Shown in pieces: positions 1 through 6,738 of a stretch of 12,176 bases of DNA. This DNA comes from UBA6054 sp964522095. GTDB lineage: Bacteria; Planctomycetota; Phycisphaerae; Phycisphaerales; UBA1924. The position numbers and the translations under genes were made by a program. Every line of letters begins with the position of its first letter. Positions within the stretch are counted from its first letter, which is position 1. Below the pieces are notes generated by a model. The model ran no database searches. It was not told the DNA's origin and worked only from the letters and a program-made list of their open reading frames with translations. Location of the stretch: the NCBI GenBank assembly GCA_964522095.1, contig CAZFSO010000067.1, positions 1-12,176 on the forward strand, written 5' to 3'.

Positions 1-300
1 GGCGTACGCGCCGAACCAGGCCCGCGGCAGGAATGCGTCCGGCGACGACCCCCGCCCCGCCTCCAACGCCCAATGGTGGAAGTCGCCGGGCCGCTCGGGG
101 TCGATGCTCAGCCGACCGGCCGGCACATTCAGCAGCAGGTGCGGACCCACTTCGGCGTACGCCACGCCTCGGCCGGGCTGCCCGTTCGGGTCGAACAGGA
201 CGATGCGGGTCGGAACGCTGGTCCGCAGTGCCAGGTGGGTCGCCGCCGCCGCCCCGCTGAACCCGCCGCCGACGACCAGCACGCACCGCCCGGCACGCAC
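1..300 (-). CDS. FAD/NAD(P)-binding oxidoreductase, N-terminal fragment (cut by the window edge)
   Basis: This is the first 100 codons of a flavin-dependent oxidoreductase; the rest lies beyond the left edge. The translation opens with a Rossmann dinucleotide-binding strand and glycine loop, VLVVGGGFSGAA (about residues 7-18). An acidic end of strand two follows (IVLFDPNG), then GRGVAYA and HLLLNVPAGRLSIDPE, then PGDFHHWA. That order fits the NAD_binding_9 / FAD-NAD(P)-binding family, whose members usually run 400-600 residues. Some members are hydroxylases or amine N-oxygenases, but the substrate cannot be told from this fragment. I chose the GTG at 300 because it lies just before the Rossmann strand. 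An in-frame GTG at 321 is possible, and no clear Shine-Dalgarno supports either. The gene is divergent from the sigma-54 activator at 569, with a -24/-12-like promoter (436-450) pointing at it. Confidence 0.85.
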   Translation of the reverse strand, partial: MRAGRCVLVVGGGFSGAAAATHLALRTSVPTRIVLFDPNGQPGRGVAYAEVGPHLLLNVPAGRLSIDPERPGDFHHWALEAGRGSSPDAFLPRAWFGAYA

Positions 301-435
301 CGTGGACGCCCCGGCGATCACGCCCGGCCCCAGGCACGCCCGGACGCCCGACCGTCCCCCGCGGGCCCGCGCCCACCGGCCGGTTCCCCGGCCCGCCCCA
401 CTCGAATATGGATTCCGCTCATGCCGACCCAACAG

Positions 436-450
436 ACAATCGGCGTGCCA
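436..450 (-). promoter_or_regulatory. Candidate sigma-54 (-24/-12) promoter for the FAD oxidoreductase
   Basis: Read on the minus strand this is TGGCACGCCGATTGT. The sigma-54 consensus is TGGCACG-N4-TTGC, so only the last base of the -12 element differs (T for C). The GG and GT dinucleotides are separated by the required 10 bases. Transcription would start near 424 and run into the oxidoreductase, leaving a leader of roughly 100-125 nt. A sigma-54-dependent activator gene lies directly divergent, which strengthens the call. It is a motif match only. Confidence 0.55.
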
Positions 451-534
451 CCCCTCGTGCCCGATAAGAACCCCGCTATGGTGGGCCCTGATGCGACGGA
501 CGGGCATGCCGCTTTAATTCACGGTTTTTTGCCG

Positions 535-563
535 TTGTCCGCCGTAGTGATCCGTGATATACC
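535..563 (+). promoter_or_regulatory. Candidate sigma-70-type promoter giving a leaderless activator mRNA
   Basis: TTGTCC (535-540) and TATACC (558-563) are separated by 17 bases, each matching 4 of 6 consensus positions. The predicted start of transcription, 6-7 bases after the -10, falls on the ATG at 569. No Shine-Dalgarno precedes that ATG, so a leaderless transcript explains both observations. Confidence 0.4.
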
Positions 564-568
564 ACAGC

Positions 569-2083
569 ATGACCACCGCCCTGCAACTCGACCTCTGGCG
601 AGCCGCCTGTCGCCACGTCGACCTGGCCGAGGGGATCGCCGACCTGGCCGCCGCCCTCCGCCGGGCCGTGCCCGTGACGGACATGCGCATCTTCTCGATC
701 GAGTCCGGCCGTTGCGTCCTGGCCGCGACCGACCCGGCCGTGCCCCACCCGGCTTCCCTCTCCCCCGTCGACACCGAGCCCCTGACCCGGTTCGCCGAGG
801 CGGGCTCGCTGCGATTGATCGAACCCGACCCGGAGGTCGCCGGCCCGCTGGCACCGCTGCTCGGCCTGCTCGGACCCGGGCGTCATCTCTGCGGCGGGCT
901 GCGTCAGGACGGACAACCCGAGGGCGTTGTCGCCTGGACCATCCGCGACCCCGCCTGGTTGCCGAACGACGTGTCACTGGCTCCGTTCGCCGCAGCGCTC
1001 GAACCGATCCGCGCGACCCTCGAAACCTCGCGACGCTTCCACGAACTCGAAGCCCTGCGGCGTTCGGCCGAGGCCGACCGGGCGGGGGCCCTGCGCCGCC
1101 TGGGGCGCGACACACTGACCGAGCCGGTCATCGGCGAGGGGGCCGGCCTCGCGACGGTCATGGACCGCGTCGGGATGATCGCCGCGTCTGACGTGCCCGT
1201 TCTCATCCTCGGCGAGACCGGCTCGGGCAAGGAGGTCGTCGCGCGGACGATCCACGAGCGCTCGGCGCGGGCCGGCGGGCCGTTCGTGCGGGTCAACTGC
1301 GGCGCGATCCCACCGGAACTGATCGACGCGCACCTCTTCGGCCATGAGAAGGGGGCCTTCACCGGCGCGACGGAACGGCGCCTCGGCTGGTTCGAGCGCG
1401 CCGACACCGGCACGCTCCTGCTCGACGAGATCGGCGAACTCCCGCCGGCGGCCCAGGTGCGTCTGCTGCGCGTGCTGCAGGAAGGCGTGCTCGAACGCGT
1501 GGGCGGGCAGTCGCCGGTCCGCGTTGACTGCCGCATCGTGGCAGCCACCCATCGCGATCTGGCCGAGATGGTCCGCCAGCGGACCTTCCGCGAGGACCTG
1601 TGGTACCGCCTGGCAGTCTTCCCGATCTTCGTCCCACCGCTCCGCGACCGCCCGGACGACCTGCGCCCCTTGGCCGAGCACTTTGCGCACCGCGCCGCGG
1701 TGCGTTTCGGCCTGCCCGAGTTCGAGATCACGCCGACCGACCTGGCCCGCCTGAGCGCGTACGACTGGCCGGGCAACATCCGCGAACTCGCCGCGGTCAT
1801 CGACCGGGCGGCGCTGCTCGGGCGGGGCCACTCGCTGGCGCTGGAAGCCGCCCTGGGCGACCCGCGGCCGCGGGCCCCCTCGGTCCCCCCGGGCGGCGCC
1901 GGCCGAGCGGACGCCACCTTGGAGGCCGCCGTCCGCGGCGCGATCGAGGCGGCCCTGCACGCCGCCCACGGGCGCGTCGAAGGCCCCGGCGGCGCCGCCG
2001 AACGCCTGGGCGTCAACCCCAACACCCTGCGGTCGAAGATGCGGAAACTGGGCATCCGGCGGTCGGTGTTCCGGCGGAACTGA
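569..2083 (+). CDS. Sigma-54-dependent Fis-family transcriptional activator with an N-terminal sensory domain
   Basis: This 504-residue enhancer-binding protein would use ATP hydrolysis to open sigma-54 RNA polymerase promoters. Residues 1 to about 165 look like a GAF-type ligand or signal domain, though the match is weak and the signal is unknown. A short charged linker leads into the AAA+ domain: Walker A GETGSGKE (215-222), the sigma-54 contact loop GAFTGA (262-267) and Walker B LLLDEIGEL with D286/E287. The arginine-rich segments FREDLWYRL and PPLRDRPDDL follow. The C-terminus carries a Fis-type helix-turn-helix, AAERLGVNPNTLRSKMRKLG. All key ATPase motifs are intact. The order resembles NorR/FhlA-like activators, but no specific orthologue is claimed. 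I prefer ATG 569 over GTG 554 because of the leaderless promoter geometry. It has no receiver domain, so it is probably not phosphorelay-controlled. The likely target is the divergent oxidoreductase. Confidence 0.93.
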   Translation: MTTALQLDLWRAACRHVDLAEGIADLAAALRRAVPVTDMRIFSIESGRCVLAATDPAVPHPASLSPVDTEPLTRFAEAGSLRLIEPDPEVAGPLAPLLGLLGPGRHLCGGLRQDGQPEGVVAWTIRDPAWLPNDVSLAPFAAALEPIRATLETSRRFHELEALRRSAEADRAGALRRLGRDTLTEPVIGEGAGLATVMDRVGMIAASDVPVLILGETGSGKEVVARTIHERSARAGGPFVRVNCGAIPPELIDAHLFGHEKGAFTGATERRLGWFERADTGTLLLDEIGELPPAAQVRLLRVLQEGVLERVGGQSPVRVDCRIVAATHRDLAEMVRQRTFREDLWYRLAVFPIFVPPLRDRPDDLRPLAEHFAHRAAVRFGLPEFEITPTDLARLSAYDWPGNIRELAAVIDRAALLGRGHSLALEAALGDPRPRAPSVPPGGAGRADATLEAAVRGAIEAALHAAHGRVEGPGGAAERLGVNPNTLRSKMRKLGIRRSVFRRN

Positions 2084-2111
2084 GAGCCAGGAGGACGACG
2101 CACGCAATCTT

Positions 2112-2159
2112 GCCCCCGGAGGGGGCGGGATGCGGGCATCGCACGGGACTCATGCCCGC
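2112..2159 (+). other. Two hairpins downstream of the activator gene
   Basis: GCCCCC (2112-2117) and GGGGGC (2121-2126) form a stem with a 3-base loop. GCGGGCAT (2132-2139) and ATGCCCGC (2152-2159) form a perfect 8-bp stem with a 12-base loop. They start about 30 bp after the activator stop codon and could end or stabilise its mRNA. No T-run follows, so a classical intrinsic terminator is not supported. Confidence 0.4.
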
Positions 2160-2173
2160 GCCACACGGACGCG

Positions 2174-2199
2174 AAAAAGCCAGCCGGGCGGCTGGCTTT
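2174..2199 (-). terminator. Intrinsic terminator of the tRNA-Ile gene
   Basis: AAAGCCAGCC (2176-2185) and GGCTGGCTTT (2190-2199) are perfect 10-bp arms around a 4-base loop. On the minus strand the stem ends in a run of five T (the A run at 2174-2178). It lies 22 bp beyond the tRNA 3' end, the classical arrangement for a tRNA transcript. On the plus strand only three T follow, so it may also stop read-through from the convergent activator gene, less efficiently. Confidence 0.8.
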
Positions 2200-2221
2200 C
2201 CGTCGTGCTCGCTCTTGCAAG

Positions 2222-2295
<74 letters not shown>

Positions 2296-2321
2296 GTCGG
2301 GCGTGGCGCCCTCGGGCGGGC

Positions 2322-2353
2322 AGTATAGACCCCGGCCGGACGGGCGTCATCAA
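2322..2353 (-). promoter_or_regulatory. Promoter of the tRNA-Ile gene
   Basis: On the minus strand a strong -10 hexamer, TATACT (2327-2322), lies 26 bp before the mature tRNA 5' end. The -35 is less clear: TTGATG (2353-2348) is the best hexamer but is 20 bases away, and ATGACG would sit at 17. The -35 region overlaps the stop codon of the sensor kinase, so the tRNA gene appears separately transcribed just after that operon. Confidence 0.6.
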
Positions 2354-4089
2354 GCACGGGCGTGGGCATTTGCGGGCACGCCGGGGGTGCGGGGCAGGGT
2401 CAGGAGGAACTCGGCGCCGTGGCCGCGACGCCGGGTCATGCGGAGGTCGCCCCCCATCTCACGGGCCAGGCCGCGGGAGAGGGCCAGGCCCAGGCCCAGG
2501 CCCGGGCGGCTGCCCTCGGCGGCCCCGGGGCCGCGCTGGAACTCGCCGAACACCCGCTCGCGCTCGCGACGGGGCACGCCCCGGCCGTGGTCGGCCACCA
2601 GCATTTCCAGGTTCCGGTCGGTGGCCGAGACGTCCAGGTGGATGCGCGTGTCCGCCTCGTCGCCGTCGAGTTCCTCCGGCGTCAGGGCGTACTTGCAGGC
2701 GTTCTCGACCAGGTTCATCAGGATCCGCTCGACCGACCGCGGGTCGCAGGTGACGGTCGGGCCGGGGTCGTCGGCGCCGAATGGGGCCGAGACGATCAGG
2801 TCCATGCCGGACTGCTCGGCCCGCCGGCTGAGCGCCGGACGCACCCGGGCGAGCAGTTCGGACGCCGTCACCGGACGCTCGCCGGGCGGACGCCCCGCGC
2901 CGGGGCGACGCCGGGTCAGGCGGGCGTACTCGAGCACGTTCTCGACGATCTCGCCCAGGCGGACCGACTCGCGCTCCAGCGTGCCGAGGTACTCGGCGCG
3001 GGCCTCCTCGCTGACCATGCCGCCGGCGAGCATCTGGGCGTAGAGCCGGAAGGTTGTCAGCGGCGTGCGCAGTTCGTGCGTCACCGCCCCCACGAAACGC
3101 GCCCGCCGGTCCGAGAGGCGCAGCGTCGCCCGGAGCACAAGCCCGACCGCGCCCAGCGCCCCCACCGCCGCCACCCAGGTGATGACCAGCGCCCACAGCG
3201 CGGGCGTCATACGGGGCCCGGCGGGCACGGCCAGGTCGCCAGGCACGAGCAGGGCGGGGATCGTCGCCAGGGGGAAGCCCCGGCCGTCCCGTTCGATCCG
3301 GGCGGCGGCCTCGCCGTGGCTGGGCACCACCACGCACTCGGGCGCCAGGTCGGCCAGCGAGGCCTCCAGCGCGGCCCGCAGCGCGGGCCAGTCGAGCCTG
3401 ACGCCCTCGGTCCGCGGCCCCTCCGGCGACGCCACGGTGCGGACCAGCACGAGGTCGATCCGGTCCGGCGCGGACGCCACCCAGCGCGGTTCGAGCCGCA
3501 CGGGCGCGACGGCGGGCGCCGCGGTGAACGCCCCGGTCGCCATCCGCGCGGCCGGGGCGGCCTCGGCCGGCGGGGCCGCGTCGCCCGTCGCCACCCGCTC
3601 GGGCCCCCGCGCCAGGTCCGCGACCTGCCTCCGGGCCTGGAAATCCAGCAGCGCGTGCGGCTCCATGACGCTTTCGAGTGCGGCCCCCGGCGGGGCCGCC
3701 TCCATCGCCGCGGCGGCCTTCGTGGCCCCGGACCCCGCCGCGAGGCGCCCGGCGACGTCCATGCTGCGTTCGTCGCTGGCGTCGATGTTGTGCTGGGCGT
3801 CGACGCTGAAAAACCCCTCGACGAAGGGCGTGGACGCGAACGGTTCGCTCCGCGCCCAGGCGTCCGGCGCGCGCGTCCGTGCCGCCTCGGCCGCGATGAT
3901 CGGCGCCAGTTGCGAGTCCAGGCGCCACAGGGCCAGGCGCAGCACCTCCTGGCGGTGGGCCTGGGCGCGGCTGGCCTCGTTGCGGGCCTCCAGCCGGACC
4001 ACCGCCACGCTGGCCAGCGCCAGCGCGCCCAGCACGACGGCCGCCCCGGCCCAGAACCCCCACCACAGCAGCCCCCGCCGCGCGTTCAC
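2350..4089 (-). CDS. Membrane sensor histidine kinase
   Basis: This 579-residue two-component sensor would autophosphorylate on histidine and pass the phosphate to the regulator encoded just upstream. A first membrane segment (about 8-31) is followed by a large extracytoplasmic region (about 32-292) with an Ala/Pro-rich stretch around 112-197. The second membrane segment is at about 295-319. The HisKA motif THELRTPL gives phosphoacceptor H338. The ATPase domain has the N box NLVENACKYA (459-468), a G1 box DHGRGVP (500-506) and a G2 box GLGLGLA (530-536). Only about ten residues separate the second membrane segment from HisKA, so there is no room for a HAMP domain. Its ATG overlaps the regulator stop codon by 4 bp (ATGA), which implies translational coupling. 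The stimulus is unknown and the sensor region matches no domain I recognise. Confidence 0.92.
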   Translation of the reverse strand: MNARRGLLWWGFWAGAAVVLGALALASVAVVRLEARNEASRAQAHRQEVLRLALWRLDSQLAPIIAAEAARTRAPDAWARSEPFASTPFVEGFFSVDAQHNIDASDERSMDVAGRLAAGSGATKAAAAMEAAPPGAALESVMEPHALLDFQARRQVADLARGPERVATGDAAPPAEAAPAARMATGAFTAAPAVAPVRLEPRWVASAPDRIDLVLVRTVASPEGPRTEGVRLDWPALRAALEASLADLAPECVVVPSHGEAAARIERDGRGFPLATIPALLVPGDLAVPAGPRMTPALWALVITWVAAVGALGAVGLVLRATLRLSDRRARFVGAVTHELRTPLTTFRLYAQMLAGGMVSEEARAEYLGTLERESVRLGEIVENVLEYARLTRRRPGAGRPPGERPVTASELLARVRPALSRRAEQSGMDLIVSAPFGADDPGPTVTCDPRSVERILMNLVENACKYALTPEELDGDEADTRIHLDVSATDRNLEMLVADHGRGVPRRERERVFGEFQRGPGAAEGSRPGLGLGLALSRGLAREMGGDLRMTRRRGHGAEFLLTLPRTPGVPANAHARA

Positions 4090-4802
4090 GCGTCGCCCCC
4101 GGGCACCGCCCCGGCGACGAGCATGTAGCCCCGGCCCCGCACCGTCTGGATGACCTGCGGGCTGGCGGGGTCGTCGTCGAGGGTCTCGCGGATGCGGGCG
4201 ACGGTCATGTCGACGGTGCGGGTGTGCGTGCCGCGGGGGTCGAGCCCCCAGACCCGTTGGAGGAGTTCGTCGCGCGACACGGCCCGTCCGGCGTGCGCCG
4301 CCAGGTAGCCGATGACCTCGGCCTCTCGCTCGGTCAGCGTGCGCCGTGCGCCGCTGGGCAGCACCGCCTCTCGCCGGTCGAAATCGATGGTGCGGCCAGC
4401 GATGGTGACGGGCGCCAGGCCCGACGGACGCGACGGCGAGCGCCGCAGGACCGCCTCGATCCGCGCCAGCAGTTCCTCGATGCCGAAGGGTTTGACCACG
4501 TAGTCGTCGGCCCCCAGGCGCAGGCCGCGCACGCGGTCCTCCTCCTCGCCCCGGGCGGTCAGGAAGATGACCGGCTGGGCCGGGCGGGTGCGGCGCAGTT
4601 CGGTGAGCACTTCCGTGCCGTCCATGCCGGGCATCATGATGTCCAGCAGCACCAGGTCGGCGTCGACGGACAGGGCCAGGTCCAGACCCCTCCGGCCGTC
4701 CGCGGCCTCGTGCACGCGGTAGCCGTTGTAGCGCAGCATGTCGACCACGCCGCGCCGGATGGCGTCGTCGTCTTCAACCACGAGGATCACGCCGAGTGAC
4801 AT
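4086..4802 (-). CDS. OmpR/PhoB-family response regulator
   Basis: This 238-residue DNA-binding regulator is the cognate partner of the overlapping kinase gene. The receiver domain (about 1-122) has the acidic pocket VVEDDD (8-13), phosphoacceptor D54 in LLDIMMPG, T82 in FLTARG and K104 in VVKPFG. The winged-helix trans_reg_C domain (about 130-230) contains LTEREAEVIGYLAAH, the recognition-helix region HTRTVDMTVARIRETL and the closing VRGRGYML. I placed the start at ATG 4802, just before the receiver strand ILVVEDD. The frame stays open to 4946, but that extension only translates palindromic repeats. GGAG lies about 7 bases before 4802. No convincing promoter is visible in the 145-bp gap upstream. 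An array of 11-bp-period hexamers that such regulators could bind lies at 6568-6606. Confidence 0.95.
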   Translation of the reverse strand: MSLGVILVVEDDDAIRRGVVDMLRYNGYRVHEAADGRRGLDLALSVDADLVLLDIMMPGMDGTEVLTELRRTRPAQPVIFLTARGEEEDRVRGLRLGADDYVVKPFGIEELLARIEAVLRRSPSRPSGLAPVTIAGRTIDFDRREAVLPSGARRTLTEREAEVIGYLAAHAGRAVSRDELLQRVWGLDPRGTHTRTVDMTVARIRETLDDDPASPQVIQTVRGRGYMLVAGAVPGGDA

Positions 4803-4836
4803 GGAGGCTCCGAGGGAGGAATGGGAGCATGGAGTT

Positions 4837-4937
4837 GGTGGAACAGGCGTCTTGCCCGTGTCGGAGCGGGAGCACTGGCGGGGACGCCCCTGCCACCAAT
4901 GGAGAAGGGTGGCACAGGCGGGGACGCCTGTGCCACC
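4837..4937. repeat. Cluster of three related intergenic palindromic repeats
   Basis: The best copy, 4908-4937, is a perfect palindrome: GGTGGCACAGGCG, a GGGA loop, then CGCCTGTGCCACC (13-bp arms). A second copy at 4872-4897 matches 23 of 26 positions of the same unit. A third, more decayed and in the flipped orientation, starts with GGTGGAACAGGCGTC at 4837. All lie in the 145-bp gap between the DUF4139 stop codon and the regulator start. They resemble dispersed REP-like elements seen between genes of planctomycetes and verrucomicrobia. The strong hairpin could also attenuate or terminate transcription leaving the DUF4139 gene. Confidence 0.75.
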
Positions 4938-4947
4938 GGGGATCAAA

Positions 4948-6450
4948 TCACCAGGAGTACCGCACCGTGTAGGTGATCGTGCGCTCCTCGTCGGGCTGGA
5001 CGGTGACGGGCACGTGGACCGTCCGTGCGTCGAGCATCTCGTGCTTGTCGCTGATGGTCTGGACCTCGGCGTTGACCCAACGGTACAGGCGTTCCTGCAC
5101 GATCACCTCGACCGGCTCGTCCTTGCGGTTGCGGAGTTTCACCTCGATGGTCTCGGTGATCCAGTCGCGCCCGCGCTCGAACGCCACCTGGCGGCGCTCG
5201 CCGACCACGTCGAAGGCGTTGCCGAGTTTGATGCGGACCTCCTCGCCGCGGGGGGTGTGGTCGATGACGTCCTCGCCGATGAACTCCTGCGAGCCGTCGG
5301 CGTCGTCGGTCTGGTTGACCCGCACCCGCCCGGAGGGCAGGGGGATGCCCAGGCCGTGCGCCTCGTCGTTGTCGAACTCCAGGTACACGGCGACCTTGGC
5401 GTTGGACTGCACGCCGTAGCCCTGGTCCATCATGGGCTGGGCGCCGTTCCAGTACGCCCCGGCGGTGCCGTCGTACATCAGGACCTTCCGGGCGGGGATC
5501 TCGCGGGCGGTCTCGAACAGTTCGATCTGCTTGGTGGAGCGGTCGGGGATCGTCACCGGGCGGCCGAGGGTGTAGAGGTGGTACTCGAAGAACGCCTTCT
5601 CCTCGAAGCCCGCCCCGGCGTCGGTCATCATGGCGATTTCCCCCCTCGCGTACATCCTGTGGGGCTGGGGCGGCTCGACGCGGTGCACGTCGCCGGCGAC
5701 CAGTTTCAGCGTCGCGTCCTCGTACGACCCGCCGGACTGGTTGAGGATCGACACCCACGCCCCCACGTCCAGCGTGCCGCTGTTCTCGTCGTCGCCCGGC
5801 TCGAACAGCAGGTTGTAGTCGGCCCACCAGGTGATGCCCGAGGTCTGGTAGGTCACGCGGGTGTTCTGCTCGCCCGCGCCGTCGGCGTCGAGTTTCCACA
5901 GCAGGGTGGGCCGGGTGATCAGGCCCTCGGCCAGCGAGGGGAAGACCACGCCGTTGTAGCCCTCCTGGAACTGGATGCGCCCGTCCTGCCCGCGCAGCAG
6001 CATGCCGCCGCCGGCGACGGACATCAGCGTCATCTCCTGGCCCTGGAAGATGATCGTCTTGTCGATGTAGCGCTCGAGCATCTTGTCCATGCTCAGGAGG
6101 TCGAAGCGGTAGTCCTGCTCAAGCACCCGCGTGCCGTCCGGGTCGTCGAGCGACTCGAAGCGCACGGTGGTCGGGTCGAGCAGGGCGGCCACGTCCTGGA
6201 ACGACACGGTCGACACGCCGCGCTCGACCGCGACCGTCCGGTCCTGGCGGACCATGGCGTAGCCGGGCACCTGGCTCCACGGGTGACGCGCCGTCGACTG
6301 TCCGGGGGTGGGCCGGTACAACTCGGGCGGCACCGCGCCCGGCGTGGCGGTCGAGTAGATCGTCAGGGCCGTGCCGTCCGCGAGCGCCGCCGGAACGGCC
6401 CCGCCGAGCGCAGCCGCGAGCGCGAGTGCCGTGGTCATCGAAGTCCTCAT
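4948..6450 (-). CDS. Secreted DUF4139 domain-containing protein
   Basis: This 500-residue exported protein is of unknown biochemical role. The N-terminus is a signal peptide: MRTSM, then a long Ala/Leu stretch, with probable cleavage after ALA (residue 24). An N-terminal part (about 25-190) has the segment TTVRFESLDDPDG. The C-terminal half (about 195-500) is a beta-rich DUF4139 domain, ending in the family-typical sequence ERTITYTVRYSW with the terminal Trp intact. Proteins of this domain are related to the C-terminal part of MuiA-type 'mucoidy inhibitor' proteins, but no activity is established. The start at ATG 6450 is secured by AAGGAGG (6456-6462) five bases upstream. The next gene on the strand, 145 bp on, is the response regulator. 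Co-regulation through the repeats at 6568-6606 is possible but unproven. Confidence 0.88.
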   Translation of the reverse strand: MRTSMTTALALAAALGGAVPAALADGTALTIYSTATPGAVPPELYRPTPGQSTARHPWSQVPGYAMVRQDRTVAVERGVSTVSFQDVAALLDPTTVRFESLDDPDGTRVLEQDYRFDLLSMDKMLERYIDKTIIFQGQEMTLMSVAGGGMLLRGQDGRIQFQEGYNGVVFPSLAEGLITRPTLLWKLDADGAGEQNTRVTYQTSGITWWADYNLLFEPGDDENSGTLDVGAWVSILNQSGGSYEDATLKLVAGDVHRVEPPQPHRMYARGEIAMMTDAGAGFEEKAFFEYHLYTLGRPVTIPDRSTKQIELFETAREIPARKVLMYDGTAGAYWNGAQPMMDQGYGVQSNAKVAVYLEFDNDEAHGLGIPLPSGRVRVNQTDDADGSQEFIGEDVIDHTPRGEEVRIKLGNAFDVVGERRQVAFERGRDWITETIEVKLRNRKDEPVEVIVQERLYRWVNAEVQTISDKHEMLDARTVHVPVTVQPDEERTITYTVRYSW

Positions 6451-6463
6451 GCGATCCTCCTTG

Positions 6464-6480
6464 CGGGGGCATCGCCCCCG
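6464..6480 (-). promoter_or_regulatory. Leader hairpin abutting the DUF4139 ribosome-binding site
   Basis: CGGGGGC (6464-6470) and GCCCCCG (6474-6480) form a perfect 7-bp stem with a 3-base loop. It ends one base before the strong Shine-Dalgarno AAGGAGG (6456-6462, minus strand). A stem this close could hinder or position ribosome loading. No alternative pairing partner or ligand-binding fold is evident. Confidence 0.45.
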
Positions 6481-6490
6481 TTGCAGTATT

Positions 6491-6509
6491 GTGCCCCGCC
6501 CTGGGGCAC
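6491..6509. promoter_or_regulatory. Inverted repeat upstream of the DUF4139 gene
   Basis: GTGCCCC (6491-6497) and GGGGCAC (6503-6509) are perfect arms around a 5-base centre. It is either an operator-like dyad or a second leader hairpin. Just downstream on the minus strand is AATACT (6490-6485), a possible -10, but no -35 fits it. Confidence 0.4.
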
Positions 6510-6567
6510 GGGCCGAGCCGCCCCGCGCCCGCCTGTCCAGAGATACCGATCCGCCCCGCCCGCGGCC

Positions 6568-6606
6568 GTCACGGCGTCGTCACGAGCGCGTCACGGGTCT
6601 GTCACG
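6568..6606 (+). promoter_or_regulatory. Four GTCACG direct repeats with an exact 11-bp period (candidate OmpR/PhoB-type binding array)
   Basis: GTCACG starts at 6568, 6579, 6590 and 6601, separated each time by five unrelated bases. The preceding base is C, C, C and T. Direct repeats one helical turn apart are the classical binding pattern of winged-helix regulators such as PhoB (TGTCA-type half sites every 11 bp). The array lies 118 bp upstream of the DUF4139 ATG and 74 bp upstream of the heme oxygenase-like gene's -35, so it could serve either or both. The nearby OmpR-type regulator (4086-4802) is the obvious candidate binder, by inference. Confidence 0.55.
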
Positions 6607-6680
6607 CCCCCTCAACCCCACCCCCGCGGCCCACCCCGCCGACGGATCCGCCCCATTCGCCACCGGGCGGGGCCCGCGGA

Positions 6681-6709
6681 TTGACCAGTGCCGGGCATCC
6701 GCCTTTAGT
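6681..6709 (+). promoter_or_regulatory. Sigma-70-type promoter of the heme oxygenase-like gene
   Basis: TTGACC (6681-6686, 5 of 6) and TTTAGT (6704-6709, 4 of 6) are 17 bases apart. This predicts a leader of about 22 nt containing the AAGGAG ribosome-binding site at 6727-6732, six bases before the ATG at 6739. Confidence 0.6.
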
Positions 6710-6738
6710 TGAGACTCAGTCGCAGCAAGGAGCCGAAC

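Noticed and set aside
73..1191. Plus-strand open frame over the left edge
   Set aside because: It is Pro/Arg-rich shadow sequence antisense to the FAD oxidoreductase and out of frame with the sigma-54 activator.
4837..4937. CRISPR-like array
   Set aside because: The copies are palindromic, of unequal quality and only a few bases apart, with no spacer-sized unique sequences and no cas genes nearby.
4803..4946. N-terminal extension of the response regulator to 4946
   Set aside because: The extra 48 residues translate the palindromic repeats, and receiver domains start right at the ILVVEDD strand. ATG 4802 has its own GGAG.
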